This document shows, one piece after another, positions 23,961 to 31,102 of a DNA stretch of 41,486 bases; the stretch's first letter is position 1; each line of letters starts with the position of its first letter. The notes beneath the pieces were generated by a model. The model was not told where the DNA came from. It saw nothing but the letters and a program-made list of their open reading frames with translations, and ran no database searches. Source of the DNA: TCS-49 sp964442515 (GTDB lineage: Bacteria > Campylobacterota > Campylobacteria > Campylobacterales > Sulfurovaceae); NCBI GenBank assembly GCA_964442515.1, contig CAYUAC010000002.1, forward strand, positions 1-41,486, in the 5' to 3' direction. The translations under genes were made by a program, and so were the position numbers.

Positions 23961-24691
23961 TTCCCTTTATTCAAAAGCTTACCGCCCTGGATACGCTGCA
24001 GCCCAAGTTTGACAAAAACCGTATCCAGATCAATACTTCGCTGGCCTTTGAAATCAAGGTGATCAAAAAGCTGTTTGCCAACCGCTATATGCTTGAAGTG
24101 GGAAAGCAGCAGGTTGAGACCAAAAGCTTCATGAACTTGGAACCTGGTGCCAAATACTGGGCCACTATGCGCGAATCCAAAGGCGTCGTTCAGCTGCAGC
24201 ACCTGCTGAAAAAACCCGAATACCTGCAGGAAAAGCCGCCGCTGGTTCTGAAAAACTTTGATTTTTCAATGATGCAGCGCCCGGACATCTACAAACAGAC
24301 GCTGGTACAGTCGCTTGGCAATACCCAAAGCGAAAAAGAGTTCAAATTCATTACCGATATGCTCCTGGGGCTGCACAACAATATCATCACCGTCCCTTTT
24401 GAGTATAATAACAGGTACGCCCTGTTTCAATACAAGAATAAAAACAAAATGAGCATCAACAAAAATTCTTTAGAATTTTTTGCCGAATTTGTCAACCTGG
24501 GACCGATTTCGGGCACGGTAAGTACGGCTGCGCAGTTCAGGCAGCTTGATATGATCTTGCATTTTGCAAACAGCGCGGCACATTTGCAAGAGCAGACAAA
24601 AAATTTGAACTTTGACGTGGTCAATATCAGCACCGGCAAACCAAAGCCGCTGTATAATCTGAACAATTCACTGCTGGATGTAAAAGGATAA
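23957..24691 (+). CDS. Unknown protein, possibly FliK C-terminal-like
   Basis: A 244-residue soluble protein joined by an ATGA overlap to coaBC and 2 nt upstream of uppS. The C-terminal half (about 135-230) contains a beta-rich segment with AEFVNLGPISGTVSTAAQ followed by a long helix, resembling the domain of flagellar hook-length control proteins, where 'LGxVxV' strands precede a helix. The N-terminal half lacks the Pro/Gln-rich ruler of FliK. This is a weak visual similarity; without search it should be treated as a conserved hypothetical. Confidence 0.5.
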   Translation: MIPFIQKLTALDTLQPKFDKNRIQINTSLAFEIKVIKKLFANRYMLEVGKQQVETKSFMNLEPGAKYWATMRESKGVVQLQHLLKKPEYLQEKPPLVLKNFDFSMMQRPDIYKQTLVQSLGNTQSEKEFKFITDMLLGLHNNIITVPFEYNNRYALFQYKNKNKMSINKNSLEFFAEFVNLGPISGTVSTAAQFRQLDMILHFANSAAHLQEQTKNLNFDVVNISTGKPKPLYNLNNSLLDVKG

Positions 24692-24693
24692 GC

Positions 24694-25350
24694 GTGGGCA
24701 AAACGGTAGCTATCATTATGGACGGCAACGGCAGATGGGCCGCCAAGCGCGGCTTGAAACGCACCAAGGGACATGAAGCCGGTATCAACAGTGTCCGCGA
24801 TATCATCACTCACTGTGCCCGCAGAGGTGATATTGAGGATATCATTTTGTATGCCTTCAGCACCGAAAACTGGAAACGCCCCGGACACGAAGTGCGGTTT
24901 TTGATGCAGATGCTGCAAAAATACCTGCAAAAAGAGGCCCAGACCTATATCAAAAACAATATCCGCTTTGAAACGATAGGCGATCTGAGTGTTTTCTCCC
25001 CCTCCCTGCGTGAACAGATCCAAACCTTAAAAGCCCAAACACAAAACGCCACGGCGCTGACGCAGTATCTGGCGCTGAATTACGGCAGCCGGGACGAACT
25101 GCAGCGGGCCTGTCAAAAAGCAGCCGCGGCAAAAAGCGGGGATATTCAAGCCTGTCTTGACTACCCCCGCGACCTTGATATCATTATCCGCACCGGCGGC
25201 CAGCTGCGGCTGTCAAACTTTTTGCTCTACCAGGGGGCGTATGCCGAACTGTTTTTTTCACACACCCTCTGGCCCGATTTTACCGCCGGGGAGTTTGACG
25301 ATATACTGGATTCCTTTGCTGCACGCGACCGGCGCTTTGGAGGGTTGTAG
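24694..25350 (+). CDS. uppS: Undecaprenyl diphosphate synthase
   Basis: A 218-residue cis-prenyltransferase that makes the C55 lipid carrier for peptidoglycan and LPS. The signature IMDGNGRWAAKRG with catalytic Asp10, and the C-terminal IRTGGQLRLSNFLLYQ motif binding the isopentenyl diphosphate, are both intact. Starts at GTG 24694 with AAAGGAT. It ends one nt before the prepilin peptidase gene. Slightly shorter than the E. coli enzyme but within family range. Confidence 0.96.
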   Translation: MGKTVAIIMDGNGRWAAKRGLKRTKGHEAGINSVRDIITHCARRGDIEDIILYAFSTENWKRPGHEVRFLMQMLQKYLQKEAQTYIKNNIRFETIGDLSVFSPSLREQIQTLKAQTQNATALTQYLALNYGSRDELQRACQKAAAAKSGDIQACLDYPRDLDIIIRTGGQLRLSNFLLYQGAYAELFFSHTLWPDFTAGEFDDILDSFAARDRRFGGL

Positions 25351-25351
25351 T

Positions 25352-26074
25352 ATGGAACTGTTTTTTGTTTCCCTGACCGGGCTTATTTTCGGATCATTTT
25401 TAAACGTTTTGATTTACAGGGTTCCCAAAAATGAAAACATCGCCTACCCGGCTTCGCACTGTCCGCAATGCGCGCACCCCCTGCGTTGGTACCACAATAT
25501 TCCGCTGTTTTCTTGGCTGGGGCTTCGGGGGCGGTGCGGCTTTTGCGACAAACCTATTCCCGCTTCCTATCCGCTGGTCGAAGCCCTTACAGCGGGTCTT
25601 TTTGCCGTGGTGTTTTTAAAAACTGGATTCAGCCTGGAGTTTGCGGGTGCAACGCTGGCTTTTTCCATGCTGCTGGCTTTATCGGTTATTGATTTTAAAT
25701 ACTTCGCCGTTCCCGACAGCCTCAATCTCGCAGCGATCGTGTTTGCCCTGCTTGGCAGCGATATTATCGGCTCCTTTCAGGACGCCCTGCTGCTGGCGGG
25801 GGGATTTGCGCTGCTTCGCTTTGCTCTTAGCTACCTGATCAAAAAAGAGGCGATGGGTGAAGGCGATATTATGATCGCTGCGACCATGGGCGCACTGCTG
25901 GGGCTGCCGAATGTTTTATTTGCGATCTTTGTCTCGGCCCTGCTGGCATTAATCCCTTCGCTTATAGCAAAAGAGGGACGGGTTCCTTTTGTTCCGTTTC
26001 TGGCTCTGGCGACACTGATCGTGTATCTGTTTGACGAGTATTTCACTCTCTTGGCAAAGGCCCTGTATGCTTAA
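25352..26074 (+). CDS. Prepilin peptidase (type IV/PulO family)
   Basis: A 240-residue polytopic aspartyl protease that cleaves the leader of prepilin-like proteins. The cytoplasmic N-methylase domain has two zinc-binding pairs (C37xxC40 and C62xxC65). Catalytic Asp114 (VIDFKYFAVPD) and Asp172 (in GEGD) are both present, with the expected ~58-residue spacing. ATG 25352 follows GGAGGGT; a longer frame from 25157 lies inside uppS and is rejected. The following LptF/G gene overlaps it by 8 bp. No pilin gene is in the window. Confidence 0.93.
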   Translation: MELFFVSLTGLIFGSFLNVLIYRVPKNENIAYPASHCPQCAHPLRWYHNIPLFSWLGLRGRCGFCDKPIPASYPLVEALTAGLFAVVFLKTGFSLEFAGATLAFSMLLALSVIDFKYFAVPDSLNLAAIVFALLGSDIIGSFQDALLLAGGFALLRFALSYLIKKEAMGEGDIMIAATMGALLGLPNVLFAIFVSALLALIPSLIAKEGRVPFVPFLALATLIVYLFDEYFTLLAKALYA

Positions 26075-27080
26075 AGCGTATTTGTCAAAAAGTTTCTCAA
26101 GCAGTTTTATCACCGTCTTTTTGCCCCTGTTTGCCATCGCGTCGCTAATTTTGCTCATTTCCACCGCGTCGCTGACATCCTATATCGAAGTCAACCTGGT
26201 CCAGATGGGTAAAATATATCTCTACTCGCTTCCCGAAATCCTGTTTTACACCATGCCCCTGTCTTTTGTCATCGGCCTTGGCGTGACGCTGAATCGGCTT
26301 TCAAACGATTATGAACTCATCATTCTCTTTGCCAGCGGGGCCAATCCCTTTTATATCTTCCGCCGTTTTTTCCTGATTGCGGTGATGCTGAGTCTTTTTC
26401 TGCTGACGCTTTCAATCTATATCATGCCTCAGGCCCAGCAGCTGTTTGACGCTTATAAACAGGACAAAAGCGCCAATGCCAAACTCAACATCAAACCCAG
26501 CGAACTGGGCCAGAAGTTTGGCAACTTCTTTGTCTACGTAGCCGATGAGGATGAAAAAGGACTGTTTCAACACGTGGTTGTATTTCAAACGGACAAAGAT
26601 CAGGACCAACTCTTTATCTCGCAAAAGGGGGATTTGCAAAAAAGGGGGATCGATACCACCTTTGAACTCATCGACGGCATCGGTTACACCTATAACCACA
26701 ACCAGATCAACAAGATCAATTACAAGGATTTAACGCTGTTTCAATCCTCAATCGTCAGCAGGGTCAACCAGGAATCGATCTACGCATACTGGCAGCAGAT
26801 CGATTCAGACAGCGACCGGCGCGAGGATTTGAAAATGTTTATCCTGATCTCGCTTATGCCCGTGCTCACCTTTTTTGCCGTAGCGGCTTTCAGCGTCATC
26901 CACCCCCGCTATCAAAAAAATATACTTTTTCTTTCTTTAAGCGTGATCATTGTCGGGTATTTTATCCTTATCAATTTCCTTTCAAAATACGCCGAATCCG
27001 GCCTTATAGCCGGAGCGTGCGCTTTGGTGGCAGGGTTGGGTTATGCTGTATTTCATCAGCGGGTACTGCGCCATTATTAA
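26067..27080 (+). CDS. LptF/LptG family permease (YjgP/YjgQ)
   Basis: A 337-residue inner-membrane component of the LPS export complex LptBFGC. The N-terminal part (residues 1-115) has three helices, a periplasmic beta-jellyroll lies at about 130-245, and three further helices occupy the end. The motif LNRLSNDYELIILFASGANP is the coupling-helix signature contacting the LptB ATPase. ATG 26067 is chosen because upstream codons are inside the prepilin peptidase. LptF versus LptG cannot be settled by eye. Confidence 0.85.
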   Translation: MLKAYLSKSFSSSFITVFLPLFAIASLILLISTASLTSYIEVNLVQMGKIYLYSLPEILFYTMPLSFVIGLGVTLNRLSNDYELIILFASGANPFYIFRRFFLIAVMLSLFLLTLSIYIMPQAQQLFDAYKQDKSANAKLNIKPSELGQKFGNFFVYVADEDEKGLFQHVVVFQTDKDQDQLFISQKGDLQKRGIDTTFELIDGIGYTYNHNQINKINYKDLTLFQSSIVSRVNQESIYAYWQQIDSDSDRREDLKMFILISLMPVLTFFAVAAFSVIHPRYQKNILFLSLSVIIVGYFILINFLSKYAESGLIAGACALVAGLGYAVFHQRVLRHY

Positions 27081-27089
27081 GGAGGCCGT

Positions 27090-27815
27090 ATGCGGGTAAA
27101 AGCAGTGATCGCTTATGACGGATCGCTCTTTTTGGGTTCGCAGCGCCAGAAAAAAACAAAACAAACCGTCATAGGCTGCATAGAAGAAGTTTTGCACACG
27201 CTGCATATAAAAACAAAATTAGATGCTGCCGGCAGAACGGACAAGGGGGTACACGCCAGGGGACAGGTGCTTTCTTTTAAGCTGCCCTCCCACTGGAAAA
27301 ACCTGCAAAAGCTGCACCATATTGTAAATATCAACCTCAAGCCAAAAGGGATTGAACTGCTGCGTTTGCAGGAAGTACCGCACGATTTTCACGCCAGGTT
27401 CAGCGCCAAAAGCCGGTCGTATCTTTATCTCATCAAAGAAGATGCCAACGTGTTTGAACGAAGGTTTATGGCCGATTACACAAACTTTGATCCCGTCCTT
27501 TTGCAGCAGGCGCTGCGCCGGTTTGAAGGCAGACACGACTTCAGCGGCTTTTGCAAAAGCGGCGGCGGGGTCAAAACAACGATACGCACGATTTCAAGCG
27601 CGAGGGTGTTACGGTATAAGGGGATATATATCTGTTATTTCAAGGCTGACGGATTCCTGCGTTCACAGGTACGCCTGATGATGCAGGCGGCTTTGATGAC
27701 GGCGTCATCACGTATGCAGCTGCAGCAGCTGCGTTTGCAGCTTGAGGGAGGCAAAAAGTTTTGCACCAAGCCCGCACAGCCCCAGGGACTGTACTTAAGC
27801 AAGATTTTTTACTAG
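27090..27815 (+). CDS. truA: tRNA pseudouridine synthase A
   Basis: A 241-residue enzyme modifying U38-40 of tRNA anticodon arms. The catalytic loop AAGRTDKGVHARGQV contains Asp51. Later motifs FHARFSAKSRSYLY and HDFSGFCK are typical. An AAGGAGG site lies 7 nt upstream. Its stop TAG overlaps the convergent helicase stop in a palindromic CTAG. Confidence 0.96.
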   Translation: MRVKAVIAYDGSLFLGSQRQKKTKQTVIGCIEEVLHTLHIKTKLDAAGRTDKGVHARGQVLSFKLPSHWKNLQKLHHIVNINLKPKGIELLRLQEVPHDFHARFSAKSRSYLYLIKEDANVFERRFMADYTNFDPVLLQQALRRFEGRHDFSGFCKSGGGVKTTIRTISSARVLRYKGIYICYFKADGFLRSQVRLMMQAALMTASSRMQLQQLRLQLEGGKKFCTKPAQPQGLYLSKIFY

Positions 27816-29239
27816 CGTCTTCTTGGTTTGTTGTTTCTGCGGCCCGATCGTCTGCCGCCGCCTTTTTTGCCGCGCTTATTCTTTTCTTTGCGCTCGATAT
27901 CTTTTAAGATCACTTCAAGGCGTTCGGGAGAGATACCGATACGTTCGGGACCTTTAAACTGTTTGGTATCAAGCAGCATCGATAACAGCTTCATCGTCAG
28001 CTGGGTGGAATCAACCTCATCCTTGATGAGTTCATACGTCTGCTTTGCCTCATCTTTAATGGGCTGTTCCTTAATCTTTTTGGCAAATTTCTGACTGTGC
28101 TTTTCCCCCGCTTCTTTGGCGCTTGGGATAAACGACTGTCGCAAATCCGACTTGATCTTTTTCTTTATTGAGCCGAGCTCTTTATACTCAAGCGGGGTTA
28201 CAAGCGTAATCGCCAAGCCCTTCTGGCCCGCCCTGCCCGTTCGGCCGATACGGTGCACGTAGCTTTCGGGATCAAAGGGGATGTGGTAATTAAAAACGTG
28301 GGTGACGTTACTGATATCAAGCCCTCTTGCGGCCACGTCGGTGGCAACTAAGATATCACTTTGGTTTTTCTTAAAGGCTCCGATCTGTTTATCACGCTGG
28401 CGCTGTTCCATATCCCCGTGCAGTCCCACGGCTTTGTGTCCCTGCGCACTCAGCATTTCACTGACCCTGTCAACCTCTTTTTTCATGCGGCAGAAGATGA
28501 TTGATTTGGGCGGATTGAGCGAATCAAGCAGTCTGATGATAGCGTCATCTCTTTCATGTTCTTCGATGACGTAATATTCCTGCTTAATATCTACGTTGGT
28601 GGCTTGTTCCTGGGCGACCCTGGCCATTTTGGGTTCCACCAGGATGGTATTGGCAAGTTCTACGATCGCTTTTGGCATGGTCGCTGAAAACAGCAGGGTC
28701 TGTCTGTTTTGGGGCAGGTAGTTGATAATCTCTTTGACATCTTCCAAAAAGCCCATATTCAGCATCTCATCGGCTTCATCAAGCACGACAAAACGGGGGT
28801 TGAACTCTTTGAACTGTTCTTTGCTGAGCATATCCAAAAGCCGACCCGGAGTGGCCACGACCACGTTTGCCGAACCGTTAACCCGCTTTCGCTGCAGGTT
28901 GTATGACTGGCCGCCGTAAACGGTGGCGGTTTTGATACCCTTTGGCGCGCCTAAGCGAAACATTTCGTCACTGATCTGGTTAGCCAGTTCTCTTGTGGGC
29001 GTAATAATAAGGCATTCAACGCCAAAACCCTTGTTTTCCATCATATCCATAATAGGCAGACCAAACGCCGCCGTTTTACCCGTACCCGTATGGGCCTGTG
29101 CGATGATATCCTCACCCGCCTGTACCAGCGGTATAGCCATAGCCTGTATCGGGCTTGCGACTTTAAAACCCGCTCTCTTGATTCCGGTGCTGATCTCTTT
29201 ACCAAAACCGAATGAATCAAATGTTACTTTTTGTTCCAT
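27812..29239 (-). CDS. deaD: DEAD-box RNA helicase
   Basis: A 475-residue ATP-dependent RNA helicase of the DeaD/RhlE type. Q-motif region FGFGKEISTGIKRAGF with SPIQ, Walker A AHTGTGKTAAFGLP, DEAD (VLDEADEMLNMGF), SAT (FSATMP) and HRIGRTGRAG are all intact. The C-terminus is an extra ~100 residues with a strongly basic tail (KRGKKGGGRRSGRRN) for RNA binding. A long leader of about 140 nt separates the promoter from the ATG, which is common for cold-responsive DEAD-box genes. Exact paralogue name not certain. Confidence 0.93.
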   Translation of the reverse strand: MEQKVTFDSFGFGKEISTGIKRAGFKVASPIQAMAIPLVQAGEDIIAQAHTGTGKTAAFGLPIMDMMENKGFGVECLIITPTRELANQISDEMFRLGAPKGIKTATVYGGQSYNLQRKRVNGSANVVVATPGRLLDMLSKEQFKEFNPRFVVLDEADEMLNMGFLEDVKEIINYLPQNRQTLLFSATMPKAIVELANTILVEPKMARVAQEQATNVDIKQEYYVIEEHERDDAIIRLLDSLNPPKSIIFCRMKKEVDRVSEMLSAQGHKAVGLHGDMEQRQRDKQIGAFKKNQSDILVATDVAARGLDISNVTHVFNYHIPFDPESYVHRIGRTGRAGQKGLAITLVTPLEYKELGSIKKKIKSDLRQSFIPSAKEAGEKHSQKFAKKIKEQPIKDEAKQTYELIKDEVDSTQLTMKLLSMLLDTKQFKGPERIGISPERLEVILKDIERKEKNKRGKKGGGRRSGRRNNKPRRR

Positions 29240-29385
29240 ATATATTCTTCTTTTTTCCTGAGATTTGACTACAAATGCAGATTATGATGACTGATCATTC
29301 TTGATTTGAGTCCTCTCTTATGCGAAAGTGGTTCACGTCTGGAAGAAATTTCTATCAAGCAAGTGCCTTGTAGTCTTAAGCTGTG

Positions 29386-29413
29386 ATTATATCATAATTT
29401 TGGTACAATACAA
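29386..29413 (-). promoter_or_regulatory. Promoter of the DEAD-box helicase gene, long leader
   Basis: On the minus strand, TTGTAT (29413-29408) and TATAAT (29391-29386) are spaced 16 bp. Transcription from here leaves a leader of about 140 nt before ATG 29239. Its -35 overlaps the -10 of the divergent aminotransferase promoter. Confidence 0.6.
29404..29409 (+). promoter_or_regulatory. Extended -10 promoter of aspC
   Basis: TTTTGGTACAAT ends at 29409, 69 bp before the aspC ATG. It overlaps the -35 of the divergent helicase promoter by two bases. Confidence 0.55.
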
Positions 29414-29478
29414 GCACGACAAGCGGGTTTGGATGGAAAGAACCGCGCTTAACTTTTCAAAAAACAGGGGATTATTGT

Positions 29479-30645
29479 ATGTTATCAAAACGGATTCAAA
29501 CGCTTTCGGAATCACTGACGATCGCTATCTCTTCGCTGGCAAGAGATTTGAAAGCCCAGGGCAAAGACGTGCTCAGTTTCAGCGCCGGCGAGCCCGATTT
29601 CGATACGCCGCAAAGAATCAAAGACGCGGCAAAAACGGCTATCGACGAAGGGTTTACCAAATACACCGCCGTCGCGGGTATTCCCGAACTGCTTGAAGCC
29701 ATCAGCGGAAAGCTCAAACGTGACAACGGCTTGGAATACGGAACTGACGAGATCATTGTCAACAACGGCGCCAAGCACACGCTTTTTAATATTTTTCAGG
29801 CCCTGATCGATGAAGGCGATGAAGTCATCATCCCCTCTCCTTACTGGGTTACCTACCCCGAACTGGTCAAATACAGCGGCGGCACGGTCAAAGAGGTGAC
29901 CACCGATGACAGCAGCGCTTTTAAAATGACGCCGCAGCAGCTCAAAGACGCGATTACGGACAAAACAAAGATTTTGATTCTTACCACGCCTTCCAATCCG
30001 ACCGGTTCGGTGTATACCAGAGCCCAGCTGGAAGCGCTGGCAGAAGTGCTCAAAGGCACCGATATTACCGTAGTCAGTGACGAAATGTATGAAAAGCTGG
30101 TTTTTGGCAGGGAGTTTACCGCCGTTGCCAGCATCAGTGATGATATGTTAAAGCGTACCATTACCGTAAACGGTCTGAGCAAATCGGTCGCGATGACGGG
30201 ATGGCGCTTTGGCTATATGGCGTGCAAGGATAAAGAATTGATCAAAGCGATCAATAAACTCCAAAGCCAGTCTACGTCCAATATCAACTCCATCACCCAA
30301 AAAGCTGCCATCCCCGCCCTGGACGGCAGCGTCGATGATGCGATCGAGCATATGCGGGCCACGTTTGAACAGCGCTGTGAAACGGCCGTGGAGATGTTTA
30401 ACGCTATTGAAGGCTTAAGCGTGGTCAAGCCCGAAGGCGCGTTTTATCTTTTTGTCAACTGTAAAGAGATAGAACCCGATTCGATGAAGTTTTGCAAAGC
30501 GATGCTTGAAGACGCGGGAATCGCCACGGTTCCCGGTCTTGGCTTTGGCGCGGACGGTTACTTCCGCTTCAGCTACGCGATGGATCTTGATACGATCAAA
30601 GCCGGTATCAAGCGTATTGAAGCCTTTGTCAAACAATACCAATGA
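29479..30645 (+). CDS. aspC: Aspartate aminotransferase (class I PLP enzyme)
   Basis: A 388-residue transaminase interconverting aspartate and oxaloacetate with 2-oxoglutarate/glutamate. The PLP Lys235 is in NGLSKSVAMTGWRFGY. NNGAKHTLFNIFQ and PSPYWVTYPELV contain the phosphate and cofactor contacts; TTPSNPTGSVY holds the cofactor-binding Asn, and FRFSYA near the end carries the carboxylate-binding Arg. The pattern fits the I-beta/I-gamma bacterial AspC type; substrate breadth (aspartate versus prephenate) cannot be judged by eye. AGGGGA site before ATG. Ends with an ATGA overlap with the next gene. Confidence 0.92.
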   Translation: MLSKRIQTLSESLTIAISSLARDLKAQGKDVLSFSAGEPDFDTPQRIKDAAKTAIDEGFTKYTAVAGIPELLEAISGKLKRDNGLEYGTDEIIVNNGAKHTLFNIFQALIDEGDEVIIPSPYWVTYPELVKYSGGTVKEVTTDDSSAFKMTPQQLKDAITDKTKILILTTPSNPTGSVYTRAQLEALAEVLKGTDITVVSDEMYEKLVFGREFTAVASISDDMLKRTITVNGLSKSVAMTGWRFGYMACKDKELIKAINKLQSQSTSNINSITQKAAIPALDGSVDDAIEHMRATFEQRCETAVEMFNAIEGLSVVKPEGAFYLFVNCKEIEPDSMKFCKAMLEDAGIATVPGLGFGADGYFRFSYAMDLDTIKAGIKRIEAFVKQYQ

Positions 30646-31055
30646 AAATCTTCGCCGCGGTCCTGCTTGCTTTAATCTTTACCTTCTTATTCCTGGTAGG
30701 GCTTAAGATCAACTATCTGGACCGCTACGGTGTTGAAATCTATTTTAACGCCTTTTTTTCCAGCAACCAGCCCTACGGATTTCTGTTTTTTTTCCTCTTC
30801 TGCCTTGCGGCGATGTATCTGCCCAAAAAGGGCGCGGGCGCGGGCGTATTATGCACGTTTGCCGTTGCTCTTAGCACGTTTTTTGCCGGTGACACCATCG
30901 GGATAAAACTCTACAGCCAGAAGGCGGCTTACACTATCGGAGAGTATACCACCCCGGATTTACAACTGTTATATTCTTACCGGGGAGTGGATTATGTGCT
31001 TTTTGCTGAAGATAAAAGCGTCAAAACCCTCAGTTCTGATTTGAGAACACGATAA
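30642..31055 (+). CDS. Membrane protein of unknown function (137 aa)
   Basis: A 137-residue protein coupled to aspC by ATGA. Three hydrophobic segments (about 4-22, 45-62 and 66-84) precede a C-terminal soluble part of ~50 residues with Tyr-rich sequence (YSYRGVDYVLFAEDKS). No recognised family. The tight coupling suggests shared expression, not necessarily a shared function. Confidence 0.65.
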   Translation: MKIFAAVLLALIFTFLFLVGLKINYLDRYGVEIYFNAFFSSNQPYGFLFFFLFCLAAMYLPKKGAGAGVLCTFAVALSTFFAGDTIGIKLYSQKAAYTIGEYTTPDLQLLYSYRGVDYVLFAEDKSVKTLSSDLRTR

Positions 31056-31061
31056 TTGTGT

Positions 31062-31067
31062 TACAAT
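31062..31067 (+). promoter_or_regulatory. Extended -10 promoter (TTGTGTTACAAT)
   Basis: AATTGTGTTACAAT ends at 31067, 35 bp before the ATG of the haem GGDEF/EAL gene. Confidence 0.6.
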
Positions 31068-31102
31068 AACAGACTTTAATATATGCCGTACAAGGGGCCG
31101 GG

